In this document: in pieces, positions 9,123-18,085 of the stretch
How positions within the stretch are numbered: the first letter of the stretch is position 1
Layout: each line of letters begins with the position of its first letter
Source: Erwinia aphidicola
GTDB taxonomy: Bacteria > Pseudomonadota > Gammaproteobacteria > Enterobacterales > Enterobacteriaceae
Assembly (NCBI RefSeq): GCF_014773485.1
Contig: NZ_JACXBP010000009.1
Location: 1-64,000, forward strand
DNA length: 64,000 bases
Reading direction: 5' to 3'
The notes under the pieces: model-generated
What the model saw: only the letters and a program-made list of their open reading frames with translations
Databases searched by the model: none
Told to the model about the DNA's origin: nothing
Translations under genes and position numbers: made by a program

Positions 9123-10861
9123 TGAGTGTCCCCGACTGATTCAGTTGAGCGGCGAATCTCCACGTTAAAAAGTACATCGTCAGGAAATAACAGGGCTGCC
9201 TCACGACGATAATGCTCTGCCAGTTGGTATTGCTGCTGGTAGTGCAATATGGATATCAGGCTGGCGTAAACATTGGCATCAATACGGCGGGTCAGATAGC
9301 CCTGTGCCCAGCGGGCATAACCCGTAAGCAATGCTTCATTTTGCGTCTGGTTATAGGTCAGTAAGGCATTTACCTGTTCATCAAAGTCCACGCGTTCCTG
9401 ATGTACCCAGCGCGAAAGCGCCGGCATTGCGCGCACCTCCTTAACATCAATAAGACCGTTCCGTTCTGCACGGGTGAGCGTCAGGCCGCCTTGCAGGGTG
9501 AAAAACATGAGCACTAATGTGGCTGCCGCTGCCAGAGGGAGTAGATACTGCAATGTGAGGCCAGCAAAGCGTGGTAAGGGTTTACGCTCTGCTATACCAC
9601 TGACCTGGCACTCCAGTGTTCCCAAGATGATCAGGAAAATCATAAAATGCAGCGCAGACAGGTAAAAAGGGTGCTCAAGCTGGGTGTGCAGCGCCATTGG
9701 TAGTAACAGCAGACAGAGAGCTATCTGTTCGCCGGCCTGGTTGCTGCCTGCAGCGATTTCACGTCGATCCATTTGCCACGCGCGTACCGCAAGGCGCAAG
9801 CCACCTGATATCAGCAGCCCCATACCAAGAAGGGCTACAACACCGCCTTCCACCCACCAGAGCAAAAGCTCATTATGGGGATGACTGGCGATCTCTGTCA
9901 CTAGCGTGGGCGGCACCTGGTTAATACGATAGTGAAGGAACTGGTATTCAAATCCGCCATAGCCCCAACCTGAGAAGGGTCTTTCGTCAATCATGCGCAG
10001 CGTGTCGCGGAGCATAGTCCAGCGTGCGTGGTTGGACGCATCATGAGCTATGTACTCCAGATTGCTTTCGGCAGTTGAAAGCAGCATCGAAGCAACGCCA
10101 GTCACAACCCCGATGACTATTAGCATCGCGGCTCTCTTACAGGCTAAGGGTGATGCATTTTTAAAACGCAACAGGAACAGCACTGCAACCAATGCCCCGC
10201 CCAGCCAACCTACCCGGGACTGTGTCCATACCAGTAAGGCAGGCATAACCAGCAGCGAAAATATCAGGAAAGCCTGGCGACAGTGCTCATGCCATGCCTT
10301 ACGCAGGATAAAACCCGGTAGCAGAAACAGCATCAGCGCCAACGCCAACCCGGTGGCCGTAAAACTCGCCAGTATATTCGGCTGCTGGAAAATGCCATAA
10401 GGGCGATTACCCTTTACAGGAACCCAGGCAAACTCGGGGAAAAACAACTGCACCAGCGCCAGAACCGCCTGCCCGCAGGCCGCCAATAGTAGAATCAGCC
10501 ACAGCACCTGGCGCTGATCCCGTCGAAGACGCAACTGTAGCCAGGTAAAATAAAATACGAGGCCGGCAAACAAACCGGCTAAACGCCAGGCCGCACGCGG
10601 TGCTGCAGCCGGATCGGCATACAATAGCGGAACGGTAAGCACGGCCACACCAACGATAAACATCGGTAATGCAATAGTGCTAAAAATTATTTTCTTAGCT
10701 TTGAAGTTCAGGGTGATTATAAGTATAAATAGTGCCATTGTAGCCCATGAAAAAATATTCATAGGCAACGACAGGCCTGTAGCTCCTTGATTCAAGAAGT
10801 AGCCATGCATGCCAAAAAACGAGATTATAACCGGGCAGGCGAAAATAACCTTTTGCATCAA
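9119..10861 (-). CDS. PglL-type O-oligosaccharyltransferase / O-antigen-ligase-fold membrane protein
   Basis: Polytopic membrane protein of 580 residues with about 12 hydrophobic segments. A central Wzy_C region holds NRPYGIFQQPN, the WTQSRVGWLGG stretch, and a large periplasmic loop with SHPHNELLLWWVEGG. The distal part with HTQLEHPFYLSALHF and the soluble C-terminal tail match the Wzy_C_2 region of PglL/PilO-type enzymes. Such proteins transfer lipid-linked glycans to pilins or other proteins in the periplasm; the related WaaL ligases act on lipid A core. The Wzy_C_2-like tail favours a protein O-glycosyltransferase. It opens a five-gene operon next to a chaperone-usher pilus, which suggests pilin or adhesin glycosylation. 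That role is inferred. Confidence 0.8.
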   Translation of the reverse strand: MMQKVIFACPVIISFFGMHGYFLNQGATGLSLPMNIFSWATMALFILIITLNFKAKKIIFSTIALPMFIVGVAVLTVPLLYADPAAAPRAAWRLAGLFAGLVFYFTWLQLRLRRDQRQVLWLILLLAACGQAVLALVQLFFPEFAWVPVKGNRPYGIFQQPNILASFTATGLALALMLFLLPGFILRKAWHEHCRQAFLIFSLLVMPALLVWTQSRVGWLGGALVAVLFLLRFKNASPLACKRAAMLIVIGVVTGVASMLLSTAESNLEYIAHDASNHARWTMLRDTLRMIDERPFSGWGYGGFEYQFLHYRINQVPPTLVTEIASHPHNELLLWWVEGGVVALLGMGLLISGGLRLAVRAWQMDRREIAAGSNQAGEQIALCLLLLPMALHTQLEHPFYLSALHFMIFLIILGTLECQVSGIAERKPLPRFAGLTLQYLLPLAAAATLVLMFFTLQGGLTLTRAERNGLIDVKEVRAMPALSRWVHQERVDFDEQVNALLTYNQTQNEALLTGYARWAQGYLTRRIDANVYASLISILHYQQQYQLAEHYRREAALLFPDDVLFNVEIRRSTESVGDTQ

Positions 10862-11209
10862 TAGAGCCCCATAAAAATAATTTTAATAAATAAAAAATCA
10901 AGACCTGACTCAGGCATTAAGATGCGATAAAGAAATCATCTTCCACAGTTAAATAATCTAAAGAAAAATATTGATAAGGCGTGTGTCATATTTTCATTCT
11001 TTAAGCGTCATGATAAATTTTTTCATTGATTTGAAAAAGCTTACGCCATAATTGGACTAGGTTTTCACTCAATTAGGGAAAGTATGGAAACCCTACTTGC
11101 ACGAATACAGCAAAGTTTTACAACTTTCCAATTCCATATTTTCAGCCATTATAAGGGTGACAAACAAGTACATGGTCGGGGTTTCCCACCAATAGTGTGA
11201 TATTACTTG
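10862..11209. other. spacer between pilin operon and PglL operon
   Basis: About 350 AT-rich bases lie between the last pilin gene and the PglL-like gene, both on the minus strand. The stretch must carry the end of the pilin transcript and probably the PglL-operon promoter. I see no strong hairpin terminator, so read-through from the pilin operon remains possible. Confidence 0.4.
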
Positions 11210-11749
11210 TTATTCGTATGCAATGTTAAAATTAGCCACCGCGCTAAAATCACCTTTCTTGATTTTTCGTTCGCTAAGAGCATCCGGTTCAGCCATTACA
11301 TAAGCCTGGAGAAAGATAACGTTGTTGCCATCGGTAATATCCTGCCCGCGACTTTGTTTATTTAACGCTAACGCAACACCATCTTGTGTCTCCAGGCCGA
11401 TGGCGATACCACTGGCTTCACTACCACTGGCTGGAGCAAGCAGCCCAGGCAGGCTAATGCTCTCCGTGCCGCTGAACGTTACTTTTACTGTATTTCCTAA
11501 TGTCGTATCACAGTCCATAAGGCGCAGCTGGAATGGCTTGCTGAGAGTGCGCGTATTCAAATACAGGTATTTATCGATTACTGAACCAAAATTAACTGCA
11601 ATACTTTCATCTTCAGGAAGAAGCGTACAGGGTTCCGCCACCAGATTACCACTATAGGATACATTTACTGATGGTGCAGAGGCGGCCTGAGCTGTATTAA
11701 TTGTTGCCAATACTAAGATCAATCCATAGCTTGCTTTTTTTAAATGCAC
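11210..11749 (-). CDS. fimbrial subunit (minor pilin), last gene of the operon
   Basis: Pilin-like protein of 179 residues. I place the start at GTG 11749 (VHLKKASYGL), which has a GGAG ribosome binding site about 8 bases upstream and leads straight into a signal peptide (cleavage near AQA-ASA). The longer open frame would overlap the upstream gene. The mature protein has the pilin Cys pair (EPCTLLPEDE and LMDCDTT), the AIGLETQDG type strand, and a C-terminal alternating strand ending FNIAYE for donor-strand complementation. It is probably a minor or adaptor subunit. Confidence 0.8.
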   Translation of the reverse strand: MHLKKASYGLILVLATINTAQAASAPSVNVSYSGNLVAEPCTLLPEDESIAVNFGSVIDKYLYLNTRTLSKPFQLRLMDCDTTLGNTVKVTFSGTESISLPGLLAPASGSEASGIAIGLETQDGVALALNKQSRGQDITDGNNVIFLQAYVMAEPDALSERKIKKGDFSAVANFNIAYE

Positions 11750-11759
11750 TTCATTACTC

Positions 11760-12263
11760 CTACGGATATTCCAGCTGCAACATGGCGGACGAGATAAAAT
11801 GTTCACCGGGTAAATCAGCTCCTTTCCGTTTTACGGGTGTTGCTACAAAGGTCAACGAAGTCTGGTCGGCCGAAACAGGAAGCGTCGTTCCCACGTTAAA
11901 ATCCGTCAGAACGCCGTTAACCGACTGGCTACGTAAGTTAATGCCAAAGTCCGTAATATTGCTTTTCACTGCGGCATTATCAAAAGCTGTAACATCGCCG
12001 ACGTATCGGACGACGACGTCTTGACCGTTACCCGAACATTGGTACATCATATTGAATGTCTGTGCGTAATTCTGGCCATCGATTTTATTAACACCTACTT
12101 CGTCAAAAGAGATTTCAATTGGCTGGCCATTATTTATTTCACAGGGGGGGTTCTCCATTAAGGTACCATGAAAAGTCATGTTATCATCCGCCATAACGGG
12201 AGAAGCCAACCATGCACTGACTATGCATAACACCAGGGCTACTAGCAAAATTTTTATCTTCAT
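11760..12263 (-). CDS. fimbrial subunit, MrpG/PapK-like position
   Basis: Pilin-family protein of 167 residues. ATG 12263 is preferred over the longer GTG at 12281, because an AAAGGTGA ribosome binding site sits just upstream and a clean signal peptide follows (cleavage near VMA-DDN). The mature part has ENPPCEIN and YQCSGNG cysteines, the ITDFGINLRSQ strand shared with the next gene upstream, and a C-terminal strand ending MLQLEYP. It is the seventh gene of the operon and is probably a tip-fibrillum or adaptor subunit. It resembles its upstream neighbour (shared NIxDFGIxLR block), which suggests old duplication. Confidence 0.8.
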   Translation of the reverse strand: MKIKILLVALVLCIVSAWLASPVMADDNMTFHGTLMENPPCEINNGQPIEISFDEVGVNKIDGQNYAQTFNMMYQCSGNGQDVVVRYVGDVTAFDNAAVKSNITDFGINLRSQSVNGVLTDFNVGTTLPVSADQTSLTFVATPVKRKGADLPGEHFISSAMLQLEYP

Positions 12264-12277
12264 CTGTTTATCACCTT

Positions 12278-12781
12278 TCACTGGTACGCCACCATCAGAG
12301 TTGCGCCAGCATTAAACTCTCCACCCGTTAGCGTAGCCCCCGCCTTTTTTACCGGGACTGCCTGCAATACAGGTTTATCGGGATAGGTGAATTGTACCCA
12401 GTTATTAATGGTTAATGGCTGCCCGTTTGCCCGTAGCGCTATCCCAAAATCAGCGATGTTCGTTTGTAGTGCACTGGTATCGAAAAAGGTCTGATTTCCC
12501 ATGACCATTAGTTTCATAGCGTTGGAGAAGTTACCATTACATTCAAGACTGTAATCTACTAATCTTAGGTAATTGATGCCGTCTACGTTCTTCGTAATTA
12601 CATTAGTACCGAAGTCCACGTCGATCGTTTTATCCCCGTTAATGATGCAGGGAGGAGGAGCGACCACGGTGACTTTTACCTGAACCGTCGACATAGCAGC
12701 ACCCGCGCTAAAATTCCAAATAGACATAATTGAAACCAGTAAAGCTAAGGCAGCAGCAGCATGATTGTTTTTTATTTTCAC
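12278..12781 (-). CDS. fimbrial subunit, MrpF/PapE-like position
   Basis: Pilin-family protein of 167 residues starting at GTG 12781 behind a good TGAGGAG ribosome binding site. The signal peptide ends near AGA-AMS. Mature features are APPPCIINGD and YSLECNG cysteines, the IADFGIALRANG strand, and a C-terminal strand ending ATLMVAYQ. The operon position and similarity to the downstream subunit suggest a minor shaft or tip subunit. Its stop lies 15 bases before the next gene's preferred start. Confidence 0.8.
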   Translation of the reverse strand: MKIKNNHAAAALALLVSIMSIWNFSAGAAMSTVQVKVTVVAPPPCIINGDKTIDVDFGTNVITKNVDGINYLRLVDYSLECNGNFSNAMKLMVMGNQTFFDTSALQTNIADFGIALRANGQPLTINNWVQFTYPDKPVLQAVPVKKAGATLTGGEFNAGATLMVAYQ

Positions 12782-12791
12782 AGGAATCTCC

Positions 12792-13436
12792 TCAGTTATA
12801 ACTGAGCTGAAAATCTACCGCTGCGCGGTAAGCTCCGGCCACCAGGGGTGCCGGAGTTCGTTCAGCCGTCACGGTATAAGTCAGACTGTCCTGGCCTTGA
12901 GCAAGGAACAGGGGGACGCCACGACTCCCAAGCCGCACATCATGCCCGCTGCCGTCTAGCAAGCGCAGCCCAAGTCCGGAAACTCCATCTGCTCTGATTA
13001 GCTGAGGGTTGTCCATATCAGCGGGAGCAATGAAGCTAACGCTGACCGTCGGCTGTATAGCTGCCCAGTACCGGGCGCCAGTCCGTTCATCACGCTGACT
13101 GGCAGAGTTTCGTAAGCAGTCCGTTAGTCTCAGTTCGAAAGCAACTGGCGAAGCCCTTTCCCCAGGGGAACTTAGTTGTGCTGTACCGGCTTCTCCGAGC
13201 CAGATATCCTGACGTGCGCTATTCATCTCCAGCCGACAAGCGCTTTCAGTCAACACACCCTGTATATGCAAGGTGCCGTTAGCACCCTCTACCTCCCAGT
13301 TATCTGCCGCGTGTAGCGGCAGCAACGTCATCTGGATCGCGCACAACGTTATCGCTAACGCACCGATGTAACTGTAATAGCGAAAATCATTAAGCCAGCG
13401 ATCTGAGTTTGCTTTTTTATTATTGTTTTCAGTCAT
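12792..13436 (-). CDS. fimbrial subunit, MrpE-like position, with long N-terminus
   Basis: Pilin-like protein of 214 residues. The start at ATG 13436 is chosen because GAGGTAAC precedes it; the longer frame begins at 13457. A hydrophilic leader of about 20 residues precedes the hydrophobic signal (IGALAITLCAIQMTLLPLHA), an unusually long signal peptide. The mature region carries ESACRLEM and LTDCLRN cysteines and ends DFQLSYN, the pilin donor-strand pattern. It follows the chaperone gene. Its GC content is visibly higher than that of the following subunits. Confidence 0.78.
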   Translation of the reverse strand: MTENNNKKANSDRWLNDFRYYSYIGALAITLCAIQMTLLPLHAADNWEVEGANGTLHIQGVLTESACRLEMNSARQDIWLGEAGTAQLSSPGERASPVAFELRLTDCLRNSASQRDERTGARYWAAIQPTVSVSFIAPADMDNPQLIRADGVSGLGLRLLDGSGHDVRLGSRGVPLFLAQGQDSLTYTVTAERTPAPLVAGAYRAAVDFQLSYN

Positions 13437-13491
13437 TTTAGTTACCTCATGAAACACTAAGCTTTTTAATCGTTATGCACGATTTGTTTGG

Positions 13492-14244
13492 TTATGGCGC
13501 TTTTTTATTCTGAACAACCTGACAACTGCTTCCGCTACAGCTGAAACTCAGCTGTGGCCGCCCGCCGTAATCGTTAATGTAGGTCAGTACCGGTGTGGTA
13601 CCTACACTCGCAGCACTGACTGTCAGCGGTGCGTTACTCATAGGTGGCACCATGAAAGGTTCAAATCCTTTCGCGCCGGCACCTGCGATCTTGTTGCTGG
13701 CATCCACGATAGTGACGTAGTAAGGCGTGGGATTGTTTACCACAAACTTGTCACCTTGCCTGGTCAGCGTCATCTGTTCCTGAGCCGGCGCTGCATTTTT
13801 TTGAATTGCAATCGCGGCGGGGCGGTAAAAGAGCTTGATACGCGTCTGTAGCGCTATCTGCAGCGTGTTGGGCTTATCGCTTTTAGGCGGTATTTCACGC
13901 AGGTTAAAGTAGTACAGACTCTCTCGATCCTGTGGCAGTCGTTTAGTTAGCGGTAGGGCCTGGATTTTAATCTGGCTTGGCTTACCCGGTTCGATGCGCT
14001 GCACTGGTGGCAGGACCGTCATCGGTTCCTGGATTTTTTTGCCAGACTCATCTTCCAGCCAGCCTTGAGCCAGGTAAGGCAGCTGCTTATTCTGATTGCT
14101 GATATTTAGGCTGATCGATGATTGATCTCCGTTGAAAATAACTCGGGTACGGTCAAGAGCAATCGCGGCTTGAGCCTGCTGTGCAACTATTGAGAACATC
14201 CACGCTGCTGCCAGGGCCGTCGTCAAAATATATTTTTGTTTCAT
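13492..14244 (-). CDS. periplasmic fimbrial chaperone, PapD/MrpD-like
   Basis: Chaperone of 250 residues with a signal peptide (cleavage near AQA-AIA). The first immunoglobulin-like domain starts ALDRTRVIFNGDQSSISLNISN, with the conserved Arg used to anchor the pilin carboxylate. The G1-strand region and linker read NTLQIALQTRIKLFYRP, the family signature ending in FYRP. The second domain includes NPTPYYVTI. It binds unfolded pilins in the periplasm by donor-strand complementation and delivers them to the usher encoded upstream. A CSGSSC pair near the C-terminus may form a disulfide, as in PapD. Confidence 0.93.
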   Translation of the reverse strand: MKQKYILTTALAAAWMFSIVAQQAQAAIALDRTRVIFNGDQSSISLNISNQNKQLPYLAQGWLEDESGKKIQEPMTVLPPVQRIEPGKPSQIKIQALPLTKRLPQDRESLYYFNLREIPPKSDKPNTLQIALQTRIKLFYRPAAIAIQKNAAPAQEQMTLTRQGDKFVVNNPTPYYVTIVDASNKIAGAGAKGFEPFMVPPMSNAPLTVSAASVGTTPVLTYINDYGGRPQLSFSCSGSSCQVVQNKKAP

Positions 14245-14305
14245 CGCTAATTTCTCATGTTTTATTAATGTGGTTCACCAGATACAATTCAGGTTTTAAT
14301 CGAGC

Positions 14306-16879
14306 TTATGATTGAGCTGTTTTTTTTGTCATATTCTGCTTACTGTCATCTGTAACAAGGTTTTCCGCTGCCATTACATGGCAGGGCAGTAGCAGATTGC
14401 TCTGCAAGTCTATTAATAGCGGAGCCGGTAGGTTTATTTCGCACTTTGCCGTACCATCCCAGTGCACCATCATGCGATCGCCTGCGTTAATTCCGCTCAG
14501 ATATACGCTTCCGCCATCATTAACAATCCCTGTCTCCTGCTTACGACTGTTCAGGACAGTTGCCCCGAATGGTGGAGAACTACCGTCGGCCAGCTTAATA
14601 ATGGCCATCGCTTTTTCTCCCGCGATTACACCAAATTTACGATAGCCGATCGCACCTTCAGTCAGCGTGGCCTGAACCACCGATTTAGTTGCCTCTGCGT
14701 TCTCACCTAGCTTGTTAAGGTCGATACTGGCCTTATTTCGGTAGTAGCTGCTGACATCTGCCACGACCACTTTGCCCCAGGCATTGGTATTTGATGTTGC
14801 ACCATACCCACGTACTGGCACATCCGGCACTCCCTCGGTATCCAACAGCATACGTGTCCCACCCATCATGCCCGCACGGTGAAGCGCTCCGCCTTCTGGA
14901 GTAAGAGTCGCACCACCTTGAGCAGAGAATCCGACTGCGCTGTAACGCCCTTCCTGATAGCTCGCGTTAGCACTTAATCGCGCCATATCACCGTCGTGAT
15001 TATAGTAACCACTCACATTAGCTCCGCTACGAGACGTTCCCGTAGACAGTTGGTAATTGTTGTTTTCATCAATGCGGTCGTAATAACCCACTCTGTGAGT
15101 GATATCTTTCCGATCAACGGTGGCGTTGTAACTGACGTTGCCATTGTTACCCCACGGCATTGACAGCGATAGATACATACCGTCATCATCACTACCGTTG
15201 TAACGGTTACGATAAGCCGACAGTGACATGCTAAGATTCTTAAAGCGGCCGATATCAAAATAGCGTGATAGTGTCATGTTGTAGCGATCGTTAGCCGGGC
15301 GATCCCAGTACGTTTGATGGCTGTAATTCAGATATGCACTTAGCCCTAAATCACGAAACTGCTTATTGAAAGAGAGCGTGTACATTTCCTTACTGCCACC
15401 AACCCGGTAACCGTTATTATGCGCGTCGAGGTATTCGCTCATGCTCATAAAATCCTCTTCCGAGAAACGGTAGCCTGCAAAAGTTACCTGACTGTCGATC
15501 TCTTCGAAGGTCTTTGAATAGCTGACCCGATAAGATCCGCCGCTAAGCGTCTCCGCTTCTCCTGGCAGTTTTGCCCGCGACTGCGTGGCATCAAACGACA
15601 ACGCACCTAAGATCATCAGATCGCGACCGATACCGACTGAAAGGGCGTTGTAATCGCCCCCAAACAGGGCCCCACCGTATAACGACCAGCCGTTGCTTAT
15701 TCCCCAGGAAAATTCACTGGTACTAAACACTGGACCGTTTGAGCGGTGCGCAATGTCAGATGGTTTTCCGGCGGCGAACTTAAAGCGCACCGAACCCGGT
15801 CGCGTCAGGTATGGAATGTTGGCAGTATTCATAGTGAACTCCTGCACGCTGCCATCTTGTTCTTCTACCCGCACGACCAACTCGCCCGAGACCGCATCGT
15901 TGATGTCCTGGATGCGGAATGGCCCTGCAGCAACCTGAGTTTCATATAAAATCCGCCCCTGCTGGCTAATGACCACTTTGGCGTTAGTTTTCGCTATGCC
16001 GACAACTTCCGGGGCATAACCTCGCAGGTTAGGCGGTAGCATATTGTCGTCCGATACCAGGCTTGCGCCAGTAAAGCGGAAGCTGTCGAACATACCGGAA
16101 TCAAGATAACTTTCTCCAATGGTCAGCTTGGATCGCAGAGCAGGAAGGGCTCGATAAGCATAATATCGGCTCCAGTCCAGTCTTTTAGTCGCTGCCTGGC
16201 CGCTTCCGGCCTGATGGTCGACATTACCTTGCCAATCCGCGCGTAGCCTCCATGCCCCCACGTTTGCTCCTGCGGTTCCGGCACCACTCAGGGAATAATT
16301 TTGGTTGCCATTAAGCTGTTGACGCTGTGTTTGAGCATTAACGTTGTAGTCAAAAATTATTCCTGGAATTCCTTCATCCCAGCGAGAAGGTGGATCCCAG
16401 TCCGGCGAGGAATACTCCAGATATGCCTGTGGAATACTCAGGTATAAGGAGGACGTCGCAAGATCAGGGCGCACTTCCATCCCCTTCAAGCTATCAACAT
16501 TTAAACATCCACCTTGATGCCACCAGAGCAGATCTTGAGCTACATCGGGCTTTAAACCAAGCAGGCCAACCAGCTCTGGTGACAAACAGGCACGACTTCC
16601 TTTGGGATCATTTTCCGGTGGAAAAAAATTGACGACCTGCTCAGGAATGTCATCTTTATTGATGTGTATAGCCATGGTGTAGGCTCCTGGCATAATATAC
16701 CCACCGCGAGAAAACTGACTCAGGTCAATATTGCTCCGGTCGTTAACGTCCAGCACATCAATGTTGAATTCAATCGTTTCTGCAGCCCAAATTGAGGAAC
16801 TCCCAATAGCCAAAGAAATGCTCAACCCCAATGCATTAAGACGAAAGATTTTCCTCGTTGTGGATAATAACCCAACCAT
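14306..16879 (-). CDS. outer membrane usher, PapC/MrpC-like
   Basis: Usher of 857 residues, the usual length. A long signal sequence ends near IWA-AET. The mature N-terminal domain begins IEFNIDVLDVNDRSNIDLSQFSRGG, the canonical pilin-chaperone binding region. A 24-strand barrel with aromatic-rich repeats follows, with the plug region around residues 230-330 (RGYAPEVVGIAKTNAKVVISQQGR), and C-terminal plug-like domains containing GATVLNSRKQETGIVNDGG. It forms the outer membrane pore for pilus assembly. It lies between the second pilin and the chaperone, as in mrp and pap operons. Confidence 0.95.
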   Translation of the reverse strand: MVGLLSTTRKIFRLNALGLSISLAIGSSSIWAAETIEFNIDVLDVNDRSNIDLSQFSRGGYIMPGAYTMAIHINKDDIPEQVVNFFPPENDPKGSRACLSPELVGLLGLKPDVAQDLLWWHQGGCLNVDSLKGMEVRPDLATSSLYLSIPQAYLEYSSPDWDPPSRWDEGIPGIIFDYNVNAQTQRQQLNGNQNYSLSGAGTAGANVGAWRLRADWQGNVDHQAGSGQAATKRLDWSRYYAYRALPALRSKLTIGESYLDSGMFDSFRFTGASLVSDDNMLPPNLRGYAPEVVGIAKTNAKVVISQQGRILYETQVAAGPFRIQDINDAVSGELVVRVEEQDGSVQEFTMNTANIPYLTRPGSVRFKFAAGKPSDIAHRSNGPVFSTSEFSWGISNGWSLYGGALFGGDYNALSVGIGRDLMILGALSFDATQSRAKLPGEAETLSGGSYRVSYSKTFEEIDSQVTFAGYRFSEEDFMSMSEYLDAHNNGYRVGGSKEMYTLSFNKQFRDLGLSAYLNYSHQTYWDRPANDRYNMTLSRYFDIGRFKNLSMSLSAYRNRYNGSDDDGMYLSLSMPWGNNGNVSYNATVDRKDITHRVGYYDRIDENNNYQLSTGTSRSGANVSGYYNHDGDMARLSANASYQEGRYSAVGFSAQGGATLTPEGGALHRAGMMGGTRMLLDTEGVPDVPVRGYGATSNTNAWGKVVVADVSSYYRNKASIDLNKLGENAEATKSVVQATLTEGAIGYRKFGVIAGEKAMAIIKLADGSSPPFGATVLNSRKQETGIVNDGGSVYLSGINAGDRMMVHWDGTAKCEINLPAPLLIDLQSNLLLPCHVMAAENLVTDDSKQNMTKKTAQS

Positions 16880-16936
16880 AAAACCAGACCTTTAAAATGA
16901 AGAGCAACAGTTATTGTTACAATCAATTCCCGGCGT

Positions 16937-17509
16937 TCAATAATAAGCCATTTTTAACCGTATTGATGATTTGTATCTACCAGAAACTAAGAGCTGCTTG
17001 TTGGAAACAAGCCTCATTGTATAATCCAACTTCATGCTTCCATGGCTTATTTCTCGCATAGGCATGGCTTCGCCAGGGATCGCACTGTTCCCTTGGGAAT
17101 CTTTTATTTCAAGTGCGATTCCTTTAGCATCCCCATCTATCCCAAAAAACTTACCGTCTACATTGCCGTCGAAGGTTACCTGGAAATACTGCCAGCCAGG
17201 TAAACTTGAGTGAGGGCGTGTAAGCTCACAGTTAATCAACTTGATACTAAATGGTTTTGATCTCCCAAAACCCTCCTGAATTATCTCACCAGTTGGCACT
17301 GTATCCATATCAATAGTCTGGTCGCGACTTCCTGATGAAATAGCACATGCACTATCAATAATAGCTCCTTCCATATTGACAATGCCCCATCCTGAGAAAG
17401 TGGCAGAGGCTTGCGACACAGAAAAAAACGAAGCCAGTATTATCAACAATGAAGGAGGCACTACCCAATAATGATGTTGAGTCATAACCTTGATAACCAT
17501 TTGAGTCAT
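16937..17509 (-). CDS. fimbrial subunit, MrpB/PapH-like position
   Basis: Pilin-like protein of 190 residues directly upstream of the usher. In pap and mrp operons this slot holds the anchor/terminator subunit. Mature features are the VNMEGAIIDSACAISSGSRDQTIDM region, closely parallel to the major pilin (VNFEGSIIDAPCSIN), the second Cys in LINCELT, and the terminal strand SIRLKMAYY. The start is uncertain between ATG 17509, 17500 and 17485; none has a strong ribosome binding site. A perfect hairpin separates it from the major pilin, which should lower its expression relative to that gene. Confidence 0.8.
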   Translation of the reverse strand: MTQMVIKVMTQHHYWVVPPSLLIILASFFSVSQASATFSGWGIVNMEGAIIDSACAISSGSRDQTIDMDTVPTGEIIQEGFGRSKPFSIKLINCELTRPHSSLPGWQYFQVTFDGNVDGKFFGIDGDAKGIALEIKDSQGNSAIPGEAMPMREISHGSMKLDYTMRLVSNKQLLVSGRYKSSIRLKMAYY

Positions 17510-17514
17510 TTATA

Positions 17515-17540
17515 AAGCATGCGGAATTTTCCGCATGCTT
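17515..17540 (-). promoter_or_regulatory. hairpin between major and second pilin genes
   Basis: A perfect 10-bp inverted repeat (arms 17515-17524 and 17531-17540, 6-base loop) lies in the short gap after the major pilin gene. On the minus strand it is followed by an A/T stretch rather than a clear U-tract. It may be a partial terminator or an RNA-stabilising hairpin. Both would give more major pilin than downstream gene product, as known for pap-type operons. Confidence 0.6.
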
Positions 17541-17563
17541 GAATATTGCTACATCAAAAAATA

Positions 17564-18085
17564 TTACTGATAGGCCATGGTGAAGTCGGCCACGCTGGTG
17601 AAGTCACCAGGGATAACAGCTTCGGATGCATTATCACCCTGCAGATAAGCTCGGAAACGCAGGATGTTTTTACCTTCAATAACCTTCTGAGTTGAAGTTG
17701 CTTCACCCATTTTGATGAGTTTACCAGCAGTATCGGTCAGTGCGATGCTTGCACCTTTGGCTGCGCCGTTGATAGCCAGGCGACCGCTTTCATTTTCAAC
17801 ACCAGTAAAGGTTACAGAAACATTCTCTTTACCTTCTTCAATTTCGCAGTTTTCCAGTAAAATCTGGAATTCTTTTGGTGTAGACTGGCCACCGTTCTTC
17901 AGGGCAACTTTAGAAACCTGGCCGAGGTTAACAGTCTGGTCAACAGACTCAGGGTTGATTGAGCAAGGAGCGTCAATGATAGAACCTTCAAAGTTAACTA
18001 CACCCTGACCCTGGTTGGCCGCATGAGCCACAGAGGATGCACCGAAAGCAATTACTGCTGCCATCATGATTTTGTTCAGTTTCAT
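17564..18085 (-). CDS. major fimbrial subunit, MrpA/PapA-like
   Basis: Pilin of 173 residues. ATG 18085 is chosen because TGGAGAT precedes it and a standard signal peptide follows (MKLNKIMMAAVIAFGASSVAHA). The longer open frame adds 40 Cys-rich residues with no pilin character. Mature features are VNFEGSIIDAPCSINPESVDQTVNLGQV, the second Cys in LLENCEIEEG, and the terminal strand FTSVADFTMAYQ. First position in the operon, the following hairpin and family resemblance make it the shaft subunit. Confidence 0.88.
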   Translation of the reverse strand: MKLNKIMMAAVIAFGASSVAHAANQGQGVVNFEGSIIDAPCSINPESVDQTVNLGQVSKVALKNGGQSTPKEFQILLENCEIEEGKENVSVTFTGVENESGRLAINGAAKGASIALTDTAGKLIKMGEATSTQKVIEGKNILRFRAYLQGDNASEAVIPGDFTSVADFTMAYQ

